This document shows positions 10,543 through 16,812 of a stretch of DNA of 39,231 nt, one piece after another. Position numbers and translations under genes: made by a program. Each line of letters opens with the position of its first letter. Within the stretch, counting starts at the first letter, position 1. The notes below the pieces were generated by a model. That model did not search any database. It had not been told where the DNA came from and saw only the letters and a list, made by a program, of their open reading frames with translations. This DNA comes from Corynebacterium minutissimum (GTDB lineage: Bacteria; Actinomycetota; Actinomycetes; Mycobacteriales; Mycobacteriaceae): positions 1 through 39,231 of the forward strand of contig NZ_LAYQ01000015.1 of NCBI RefSeq assembly GCF_000988205.1, written 5' to 3'.

Positions 10543-11094
10543 ATGGCACGCACTACTTCTTCCCGCACGAAGCGCCGGAACACCGTTCCGGTCCAGACGC
10601 GTGCCCGCGATGCGCAGCGCACCAAGCCGAAAAAAAATCCGGCCCAGCCTAAGGGGCTCGACATTCTGGGAGTGGGCGTCATTATCGCCGTCGTGCTCGT
10701 AGTCCTCTTATCCATAGCCGTTCCGCTGCGCAATTACTACCACGGTCAGTCGGAGATAGCGCGCCTGGAAAGCTCCATCGCCGCCAAACAGGAGCAGAAA
10801 GAAAACCTCCTCACCGAGATTGATAAATACCGTTCGGAGGAATACGTCAAACAAGAAGCACGCCGCCGCTTCGGTGTGATGGATGAAGGAGAAACCGCGT
10901 TCCGCATCATGGATCCGCGGATGGACTCAGGCGAAACGGTGACCTCGGAACGCCGCGAGGACGTCGACGAGCGCGCGTGGTACACGGTGCTGTGGGATTC
11001 GGTGTCACAGGATGCTGAGACCCCACCGGACACTGAAACCCCACCGGAAGCGGAGAACCCGCCGGAAGACTCAGTCGAAGCTCCTGCTGAATAG
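10543..11094 (+). CDS. FtsB/DivIC-like septum formation initiator
   Basis: The 183-aa single-pass membrane protein of the divisome has a basic cytoplasmic N terminus (to about residue 40), a transmembrane helix at about 41-66 (ILGVGVIIAVVLVVLLSIAV), a periplasmic coiled coil (SEIARLESSIAAKQEQKENL), and the DivIC signature YRSEEYVKQEARRRFGVMDE. The C-terminal 30 residues are acidic and Pro/Glu-rich, with repeated ETPP units, probably disordered. Family members bridge FtsQ and FtsL homologues. The upstream frame is open from 10468, but ATG 10543 matches the leaderless -10 box. The order eno - this gene - DUF501 - ppx is conserved in Actinobacteria (Rv1023-Rv1026). Confidence 0.88.
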   Translation: MARTTSSRTKRRNTVPVQTRARDAQRTKPKKNPAQPKGLDILGVGVIIAVVLVVLLSIAVPLRNYYHGQSEIARLESSIAAKQEQKENLLTEIDKYRSEEYVKQEARRRFGVMDEGETAFRIMDPRMDSGETVTSERREDVDERAWYTVLWDSVSQDAETPPDTETPPEAENPPEDSVEAPAE

Positions 11095-11128
11095 GACGCA
11101 CCCGCGCCTCCGTGTCACAATGGTTCCT

Positions 11129-11677
11129 ATGACCGTGACCGATGCTGATCTTGAAGTCGTCCGCGAACAATTGGGCCGCACCCCGCGCGGCGTCGTGGAC
11201 ATTGCTTACCGCACCCCCGACGGAGCCCCTGCCGTGATTAAGACCGCGCCTAAGCTTCCCGACGGCACTCCGTTTCCTACCCTCTATTACCTCACTGATC
11301 CGCGCCTGACCGCTGAGGCGTCGCGCCTTGAAGTTGCCCACGTCATGAAATGGATGGAGCAGCGTCTCGCGGCGGATGAGGACTTGCAGAAGGACTACCA
11401 GGCAGCGCACGAACACTACCTGGAAACCCGCAATGCCATGGAGGACTTGGGCACTGATTTTTCCGGTGGCGGCATGCCTGAGCGCGTTAAGTGCCTCCAC
11501 GTGCTTATTGCTTATGCCTTGGCAGAAGGCCCGGGCCGGGTGCGCTTTGGCACCGAGGCCGTCGCGATGGCTGCAGAACACGGTAAACTCCGGGGAAGCG
11601 CCATCCCGGAGGATTGGCCCACCGTGGGGGACCTGGGCATTGATATGACCCAGTTTGATTTTTCTAACGCCGGTTAA
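11129..11677 (+). CDS. DUF501 family protein
   Basis: The 182-aa soluble protein belongs to the DUF501 family, conserved between the DivIC-like gene and ppx in Actinobacteria, with no established function. Visible family features are LGRTPRGVVDIAYR, PFPTLYYLTDPRLTAEASRLE and a Cys/His-containing segment, PERVKCLHVLIAYALAEG. ATG 11129 was chosen because CACAAT, a plausible -10 box, ends 7 nt upstream. ATG 11120 in the same frame would add three residues. It starts 34 nt after the divisome gene and overlaps nothing downstream. Confidence 0.88.
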   Translation: MTVTDADLEVVREQLGRTPRGVVDIAYRTPDGAPAVIKTAPKLPDGTPFPTLYYLTDPRLTAEASRLEVAHVMKWMEQRLAADEDLQKDYQAAHEHYLETRNAMEDLGTDFSGGGMPERVKCLHVLIAYALAEGPGRVRFGTEAVAMAAEHGKLRGSAIPEDWPTVGDLGIDMTQFDFSNAG

Positions 11678-11693
11678 GAGAAAGGCTAGCCTT

Positions 11694-12647
11694 ATGACTC
11701 GCGTCGCTGCTGTCGACTGCGGAACCAACTCCATCCGCCTGCTCATCAGTGAGATCCAAGAGGATGGCAAGATTCGGGATATCTCCCGCACGATGGAGAT
11801 CGTCCGCCTCGGACAGGGCGTCGACGCCACCGGTGAATTCGAGCCGGAAGCACTCGCACGGACTCGTGCGGCCCTCGAAGAATACGTCAAGCAGATGAAG
11901 TTTGAGAAGGTTGAGCGCGTGCGGATGGTGGCAACCTCGGCAACGCGTGATGCCAAAAACCACCGCGAGTTCTTCGATATGACCGAGGAGCTTCTTAGTC
12001 AGGTCCAGCCGGGTGCCCGCGCGGAGATCATTTCCGGGGAGGAGGAAGCACTGCTGTCCTTCACCGGTGCGGTGGGGGACCTGCGCTCTGAGAAGGGGCC
12101 CTACTGTGTCATCGACTTGGGCGGCGGTTCGACGGAGTTCGTCGTTGGGACAATCGACGGCGAGATTCTCGGCTCCCACTCTGCGCAGATGGGGTGCGTG
12201 CGACTCACTGAGCGCATGATGCGCAACGATCCGCCTACCGAAGCAGAAATAGAGATCGCTACTGATTACGTCGCTGAACGCATGGCTGAAGTGGAAAAGA
12301 TCGTGCCCATCGACAAGGCCCAAACCTTTGTCGGCTGCGCCGGTACCTTCACGACGCTCTCGGCGCTGGCGCAGGGCATGGAACGCTACGATGCTGACTC
12401 CATCCACGGATCCGAGCTGCGCTTCGACGCCCTGCGGGTGCTCACTCGACAGATGATCGGTTTGTCCTCGGACGTGAGGGCCCTCAACCCCGTCATCCAC
12501 CCGGGCCGCGCCGATGTCATCGGCGGCGGCTGCGTGGCCGTGGAGGGCATCATGACGATGATTGAGCGCAACAGTGATGCCCGTTCCTTCTTCATCAGTG
12601 AGAAGGACATCCTCGATGGCATCATTAGCGGCCTCGTCGCAAACTAA
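11694..12647 (+). CDS. ppx2: Exopolyphosphatase, Ppx/GppA family (Ppx2)
   Basis: The 317-aa enzyme of the ASKHA fold removes phosphate from polyphosphate (or pppGpp in GppA relatives). The ATP-grasp-like phosphate loops are visible: AAVDCGTNSIRLLI at residues 4-17, VIDLGGGSTEFVVG near 140, and FVGCAGTFTTLSAL near 214. The length fits the short actinobacterial Ppx, which lacks the C-terminal HD domain of E. coli Ppx. C. glutamicum has a characterised ppx2 (cg1115) in the same place after eno and DUF501, which supports the symbol. AGAAAGG lies about 10 nt before the ATG. It is probably co-transcribed with DUF501, 16 nt upstream. Confidence 0.88.
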   Translation: MTRVAAVDCGTNSIRLLISEIQEDGKIRDISRTMEIVRLGQGVDATGEFEPEALARTRAALEEYVKQMKFEKVERVRMVATSATRDAKNHREFFDMTEELLSQVQPGARAEIISGEEEALLSFTGAVGDLRSEKGPYCVIDLGGGSTEFVVGTIDGEILGSHSAQMGCVRLTERMMRNDPPTEAEIEIATDYVAERMAEVEKIVPIDKAQTFVGCAGTFTTLSALAQGMERYDADSIHGSELRFDALRVLTRQMIGLSSDVRALNPVIHPGRADVIGGGCVAVEGIMTMIERNSDARSFFISEKDILDGIISGLVAN

Positions 12648-12722
12648 GCGAACTAGGCCGGTACCGTCCCGCGGACCGGCACAGTTCTACGGTTGCCGAC
12701 CCTATTTTCGGCATGTGTCCAC

Positions 12723-12748
12723 CCGTGCCCTAAGATAAGTGGGCACGG
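12723..12748 (+). promoter_or_regulatory. Hairpin and candidate -10 box in front of tRNA-Leu
   Basis: CCGTGCCC (12723-12730) and GGGCACGG (12741-12748) are perfect inverted arms with a 10-nt loop. The loop contains TAAGAT (12731-12736), a good TAnnnT -10 box placed about 16 nt before the tRNA 5' end. The hairpin may also serve as the 3' end of ppx2 mRNA, but it has only TTT after it. Confidence 0.35.
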
Positions 12749-12752
12749 TTTG

Positions 12753-12829
12753 GCCCCCATAGCCCAATCGGCAGAGGCAGTCGACTTAAAATCGATTCAG
12801 TGTGGGTTCGAGTCCCACTGGGGGCACCA
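12753..12829 (+). tRNA. tRNA-Leu (UAA anticodon) with a short variable loop, CCA encoded
   Basis: The acceptor stem is GCCCCCA/TGGGGGC. The anticodon stem GTCGA/TCGAT encloses the loop CTTAAAA, so the anticodon is TAA, which reads UUA Leu codons. The T arm is GTGGG-TTCGAGT-CCCAC. The discriminator is A73, as in Leu tRNAs, and CCA is encoded at 12827-12829. The variable region is only TCAGT (5 nt). Bacterial tRNA-Leu normally belongs to class II with a long variable arm, so this is structurally unusual. The fold itself is unambiguous; the amino acid identity rests on the anticodon and A73. Confidence 0.85.
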
Positions 12830-12868
12830 TGACCAGCGGAAATGCTGGAAAAATTGGAGCAAAAAGTG

Positions 12869-12894
12869 AAAACCCTCTAAAAACCCTCTAAAAA
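12869..12894. repeat. 11-bp tandem repeat after tRNA-Leu
   Basis: The unit AAAACCCTCTA occurs twice head to tail (12869-12879, 12880-12890), and a third copy begins with AAAA. It lies 40 nt after the tRNA 3' end. Such repeats are often seen at tRNA-proximal integration sites, but no integrase or att duplication is visible here. Confidence 0.6.
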
Positions 12895-12905
12895 ATCGCT
12901 AGACA

Positions 12906-12928
12906 ACACAGTTTTGCTGGAACTGTGT
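12906..12928. other. Inverted repeat (hairpin) without T-tract
   Basis: ACACAGTT (12906-12913) and AACTGTGT (12921-12928) can form an 8-bp stem with a 7-nt loop. Neither strand continues into a U-run. It may end the tRNA transcript or the convergent lipoprotein transcript. Confidence 0.4.
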
Positions 12929-13016
12929 CTCTGACTCACAAGCCCCTAGCGGTACCGCCCCTGCATTCGGGCCGTGCTTTCAGCGTCGGGATCGGTTGTT
13001 GTGATGCGGGGTTTGT

Positions 13017-13616
13017 CTACTGATAGATGGAGCCGTCTGGGTCGGCAGCTCGGACTATATCTTCTACTGCGGAGCACAGGTCTGGGTCATCAATGTATCC
13101 GTCTTGGCAGCCGTGGTAAGTCTGGATTTCGCCCGAGGTTGGGTTACGGGCGCCATTATCTGCAGTGCCGTATCCACATGTTGCCGCCGGGCCGACGCAT
13201 TCCTCAGTTTCTTCTAGTCCGGCCTGGCCCTCATTTTCGAGGTACTGCTCGCCGCCTCGGGTGTCGAAACACCATTGAGAGTAAGAGACTGTGCCATCTG
13301 ACCATCGTGCTGGGCCAGGGGTGCCCTCAAGGCATTCCACGACGGTGGGTTCCGCGGGTACTTGTTCTACTGCTACAGGAGCGTCGGATGCGGGAAGTTC
13401 TGGGTCAGGTTGTGCCTCTTCCACGTGGGACTCTGGTTCCGTGGATGTGGAGGCGTCTGCGGGGGAGGTACTGGACGGGCTTGTGCTTGGTGGCGCCTCG
13501 TCGGGCCCAGTTTCGTTGTTGCTAGTACTCGTTGGGCTTGGTTCAGGTGCGGGCCCGGTGCTGCAACTGCCGAGGGCAAAAGCAATAGCAGCAACCGCAA
13601 GGCTAAATTTCTTCAT
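13017..13616 (-). CDS. Cys-rich lipoprotein, unknown function
   Basis: The product is 199 aa. The signal peptide MKKFSLAVAAIAFALGSC ends in a lipobox-like LGSC, so the mature protein would be anchored through that Cys. Residues about 20-95 are a Ser/Thr/Pro/Glu-rich low-complexity linker that would span the cell wall. The C-terminal 100 residues hold six cysteines (in VECLEG, QWCFDT, EECVGP, ATCGYG, HGCQDG, DLCSAV), which could form three disulfides, plus Trp and Tyr residues. I recognise no family. It is convergent with tRNA-Leu and divergent from the Bax-inhibitor gene. Confidence 0.75.
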   Translation of the reverse strand: MKKFSLAVAAIAFALGSCSTGPAPEPSPTSTSNNETGPDEAPPSTSPSSTSPADASTSTEPESHVEEAQPDPELPASDAPVAVEQVPAEPTVVECLEGTPGPARWSDGTVSYSQWCFDTRGGEQYLENEGQAGLEETEECVGPAATCGYGTADNGARNPTSGEIQTYHGCQDGYIDDPDLCSAVEDIVRAADPDGSIYQ

Positions 13617-13914
13617 GCTGCTTGCCGCCTTCCATTGAAGTGATAGTGAATGAAAAGAACCCTAGCCTCTTCGTAGCGTCCTTGGACGAGGAGCGGGGAG
13701 AAGACCTCACAGTCCTTAGCCAAGGACACAGTGTGCTACCGCAGTGCAGCGGTGCTTCCCGACGTTTCGTTGGCACGTGTGGACAATTTTGCGAATTTTG
13801 GGATTTTTGGGAACTTCCTAGCAATGGGGCACGTTGATCCCAGTGAAATGACAAACACGGCACCCCCTCCGGGGCTGCTTTTAGAGAAAGACTGTGAAAG
13901 GAATCGGGATTCGC

Positions 13915-14715
13915 GTGCGTTCTAGTAACCCCGTGATGAGTTCCCTCTCGTCCAGCCAAAGCCAGACCCAGGGTAATCCCTACGGGCAGAGTGACAATCC
14001 ATTCAGCCAAGAAAACCGCAGCGCTGATCGTCCGCTGACGGTTGATGATGTCGTGACCAAGACTGGCATCACCTTGGGCGTCATTATCGTTATGGCCGTA
14101 CTCAACTTCGCTATTGGTGAGTTGATCAACCCGGGCATCTCAATGATTCTTACCTTGGTTGGTGCGCTGGGCGGTTTCGTTACTGTTCTGGTCTCAACGT
14201 TTGGTAAGAAGTTCGGATCTGCTGCGGTGACGTTGATCTACGCAGTGTTTGAAGGCCTTTTCGTGGGCGGATTCTCGCTCATGTTTGCCGGCGTATCCTT
14301 CGGTAACTCCGATGGTATGGCGCTTATCGGCCAGGCCATCATGGGCACCGTTGGCGTATTTATCGGCATGCTGATGGTCTACAAGACCGGTGCAGTCAAG
14401 GTCACCCCGAAGTTCAACAAGATCATGTTCGGCCTCATCGCCGGCGTGGCTGTGATGGCGCTGGGCAACTTGCTGGGTGCCATCTTCTTCGGCTTTAACC
14501 CGCTGCGTGATGGCGGCATGCTCGCCATCATCTTCTCCCTCGTCTGCATCGTGCTGGCGTCCCTGTCCTTCATGACGGACTTCGATCAGGCTGACCGTCT
14601 CATCCGCCAGGGCGCTCCGGCTCAGTATGCTTGGGGCATCGCTCTCGGCTTGGCTGTGACCCTGGTCTGGCTCTACACCGAGATTCTCCGTCTGCTGAGC
14701 TACTTCAGGGACTAG
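13915..14715 (+). CDS. Bax inhibitor-1/YccA family membrane protein
   Basis: The 266-aa protein has a hydrophilic Ser/Gln-rich N terminus (about 45 residues) and seven predicted hydrophobic segments from about residue 50 to the end. It matches the actinobacterial Bax inhibitor-1 (UPF0005/YccA-like) family, of the fold that forms calcium-leak channels. Key stretches are VDDVVTKTGITLGVII, the central FEGLFVGGFSLMF, and the C-terminal SFMTDFDQADRLIRQGAP with conserved Asp residues. Family proteins commonly begin MRSSNP, so I chose GTG 13915, which reads exactly that; AAAGGA is about 12 nt upstream. A GTG at 13894 in frame is the alternative. Its substrate is unknown. Confidence 0.88.
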   Translation: MRSSNPVMSSLSSSQSQTQGNPYGQSDNPFSQENRSADRPLTVDDVVTKTGITLGVIIVMAVLNFAIGELINPGISMILTLVGALGGFVTVLVSTFGKKFGSAAVTLIYAVFEGLFVGGFSLMFAGVSFGNSDGMALIGQAIMGTVGVFIGMLMVYKTGAVKVTPKFNKIMFGLIAGVAVMALGNLLGAIFFGFNPLRDGGMLAIIFSLVCIVLASLSFMTDFDQADRLIRQGAPAQYAWGIALGLAVTLVWLYTEILRLLSYFRD

Positions 14716-14734
14716 CCTCGGCACCGCCTTTAAG

Positions 14735-14784
14735 AACCGGCGCCGCACCCACAACGACTTCTGGGTGCCGGCCGCCGGTTTTCT
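14735..14784 (+). terminator. Intrinsic terminator of the Bax-inhibitor gene
   Basis: The 3' arm (14762-14780) would pair perfectly over 19 bp with the 5' arm (14735-14751) if two G residues were added, next to 14742 and 14745. It is followed by TTTTCT. As given, the stem has two bulges. Both missing bases are G directly before C, the same pattern as the coding frame breaks in this window. Confidence 0.8.
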
Positions 14785-15514
14785 ATGTCCAGTTCGCTTG
14801 CAACTACAACCCCCGTGGGGAAGCAAGGCGCTCAGTGCTGCGCGATAGGTGGCGATGTCCTAGGCATGAGAAGAGTGCCTTCCCCATTGTTAGTACACGT
14901 GTGCCAGGGGTCTTGCGATTATTTGTGTGCCTCAATTGGCAATTTCTCACCTTGCCAGGCGGGGCGCGAAGAGAAAGAAACAAGCCTTGCAAAAAGTGCA
15001 AATCGGCGAGAAGATGCCGTTGTCTTGGGAGAAATGTTCGATCACCCAAGTCGGAAAAACGGATGGAGAATCCCGTCCACGGTGTTCCGGAGTGAACTTT
15101 GGCAGCAGTACGGCGTGTGGCCTGGATTCACTTTCTACGACTGGTTGCCACCCTTCTCCATGGAAGTTATACAAGGTCATAGGTGGTTTTATGGACACTT
15201 GCGTGGATGAATCTGGTACTTACTTCCGAAACGCGTGATGGGGTCGTGCCTGCAGGGTGAAAAACGACAATCGAATGTTAACAGTGTTGTAATTAGGGGG
15301 CACCTGCATGGTCATAATCGGCAGCGCAGGCACAAGAGTCTCACGGCGCGCACTCACAATTTTTACAGGCGACGACCAGCACCTATTTATGAACCTTTTA
15401 TTACTCGCATCTAATACATCATTATTTGCAACCCATTGAAAATGGACTATGTGGGGTTGGCGCGACATATTGCGCATTCTCGTGCATTCTGGTCGCAGAA
15501 GCCGCTCGCTGAGC
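14785..15514. other. Gene-poor stretch, no supported gene
   Basis: About 730 bp hold no ORF with a recognisable product. A 141-codon open frame (14785-15210, +) uses a Cys- and Trp-rich composition unlike its neighbours, and overlapping frames on both strands are equally long, so it is not convincing. From about 15255 to 15460 the sequence is clearly more AT-rich than the flanks. This may be a remnant of acquired DNA or a regulatory leader for the downstream cluster. I found no repeat, tRNA or insertion-sequence end in it. Confidence 0.4.
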
Positions 15515-15542
15515 TTGGCTCTGGCGAAGGGCTTCTGATAGT
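15515..15542 (+). promoter_or_regulatory. Possible promoter of the lipoprotein/type-VII-like cluster
   Basis: TTGGCT (15515-15520) and GATAGT (15537-15542) are separated by 16 nt and lie 25 nt before the ATG at 15568, with GAAGGGA as ribosome-binding site. Both boxes deviate from consensus. Confidence 0.3.
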
Positions 15543-15567
15543 CAGAAAAGTTGGTTGAAGGGAAACC

Positions 15568-16239
15568 ATGAAGCGAATCGGGGGCCTTGCGTTGGTGGCG
15601 GTTTGTATAGGGGTGCTTTCAAACTGCGCAGCTCCGCTGGGCCTTAGTGCTCGCGACAATGGTAAAAACTCGGGGGGCTTTAGCAACTTTTCTGGCGACA
15701 TGTCCGGCGGTGGCTCAGTGGACTCGGGGGTCGCTGAAGCCACCGCCACGAAGGTGCGAGAGTCTCAAGCTTCAAGCAGTGAGTCTCGTGCGGGCGGTGG
15801 GGTACTACCGCCACTTGGTGAATTTGATCGTACGGAGCCTGGCTTCCAGGTGTTTGATCCATGTTTAGAAATACCCGGCGAGACTTTTTCGGAGTTGAAG
15901 CTGCAGATGACTTCGGAGCCGGAAAAGGAGTCAGGGTACAGGACCTGCTTCTTCTCAAAGGACTTGGGTAATGGAAGGGAGGCCGCCATTGCTTTGGCAG
16001 CGCAGCATGAAGGAATGGACCGTATTCGTGAGCTCTATCCTGAGGCGTATTTCGGCCCGGACAATGCTCAAGAAGGCATCTATACGGTAGAGGACACATT
16101 TATTAAGGGTGCGACTTGCACCTCTTACGTCGAGACAACTCGGGGTGTCATTTCGGTTGCATGGACCGAACTGCGAGCTGATGTCTCTATGCAGGAAAAA
16201 TGTGAACAATCGAGAAAATTATTGTTAGAACTATTTTGA
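15568..16239 (+). CDS. DUF3558-like putative lipoprotein
   Basis: The product is 223 aa. The signal peptide (MKRIGGLALVAVCIGVLSNC) ends at a Cys in an atypical lipobox, LSNC. Residues 21-85 form a Gly/Ser-rich linker. The C-terminal domain begins FDPCLEIPGETFSELKL and continues with a second conserved-looking Cys (YRTCFFSKD) and two more (TCTSYV, EKCEQS). The FDPC...C pattern is that of DUF3558, a family of actinobacterial lipoproteins often found next to type-VII-secretion substrates. The next gene starts 18 nt after the stop, so an operon is likely. The DUF3558 assignment is from pattern only. Confidence 0.65.
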   Translation: MKRIGGLALVAVCIGVLSNCAAPLGLSARDNGKNSGGFSNFSGDMSGGGSVDSGVAEATATKVRESQASSSESRAGGGVLPPLGEFDRTEPGFQVFDPCLEIPGETFSELKLQMTSEPEKESGYRTCFFSKDLGNGREAAIALAAQHEGMDRIRELYPEAYFGPDNAQEGIYTVEDTFIKGATCTSYVETTRGVISVAWTELRADVSMQEKCEQSRKLLLELF

Positions 16240-16257
16240 ATTAAGGGGCTCGGGGAA

Positions 16258-16812
16258 ATGATCATCAATCAGAATGCACTAGCTCAAGAAGTAGCGCGTG
16301 TAGCAGATTTGGGAATGAAGGTTGAGAATGCGTCTGGCAGGGCACATAGCCCCCTTGACGGAGGATTCTCTCCAGTTACTGGCTTAAGCGAAGTCGGCGC
16401 AATCCACCAACGCGTGCTGGCAACGGACCCGGGGTCGGCGCGTAATTCTTTGGAAGGGTTTAGAGGACAGGTTTCTTGGCTTGGGGAGGCGCTCCAGACC
16501 GAGCTCGCCGGCTTCGAATCACAGGATGAACTCAACAGCAGAGGGCTGGATGTCGCAGACGCCGGTGGCGGGGGCGCGGCGGAGGCGATGCCGATCGTGT
16601 CGCAACCAGATCCGGGATATAGCCCATTTGGGTTTACGGTTCCGATCGTTGACACCGGTGCATCAATCATGGGACTGGCATCCAACTTGTTCAGCACCCG
16701 TTTCTGGGATGTCTCGGAAGCGAATGCGCGGTGGGGAGCCTTGAGTGGAGAAGTCGCCGATATCGTAGCGGGGCTGGAAAACTCGGACCGCGTCGTTGGA
16801 GGAGGAGAATGA
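16258..16812 (+). CDS. Putative type-VII-secretion-like helical protein (EspC/PPE-like, first part)
   Basis: The product is 184 aa with no signal peptide. Residues 1-95 look like a helical hairpin (HQRVLAT near 44, then FRGQVSWLGEALQTELAGFE) followed by a Gly-rich joint near 100. The region 110-175 includes PFGFTVPIVDTGASIMGL and a helix, ARWGALSGEVADIVAGLENS. Such hairpins with W-x-G-like and YxxxD-like elements (here RWGALSG and FESQD) are typical of ESX substrates such as EspC and PPE-like proteins; this is an inference. The last 17 bases overlap the next ORF in another frame. The helix ending here seems to continue into that ORF, so the two may be one protein split by a frame change. AGGGGCTCGGGG precedes the ATG. 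Confidence 0.6.
   Translation: MIINQNALAQEVARVADLGMKVENASGRAHSPLDGGFSPVTGLSEVGAIHQRVLATDPGSARNSLEGFRGQVSWLGEALQTELAGFESQDELNSRGLDVADAGGGGAAEAMPIVSQPDPGYSPFGFTVPIVDTGASIMGLASNLFSTRFWDVSEANARWGALSGEVADIVAGLENSDRVVGGGE

Noticed and set aside
10907..11956. 349-codon open frame antisense to the FtsB, DUF501 and ppx2 genes
   Set aside because: It spans three recognised plus-strand genes and has no recognisable domain.
12869..12894. CRISPR-like repeat
   Set aside because: Only two full 11-bp units without spacers and no cas genes; a simple tandem repeat.
12974..13525. 183-codon plus-strand ORF
   Set aside because: Antisense to the Cys-rich lipoprotein, which has a proper signal peptide and start; the plus frame has no features.
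14785..15210. 141-codon plus-strand ORF with Cys and Trp
   Set aside because: No domain, poor start context, composition unlike the neighbours, several other frames equally open.
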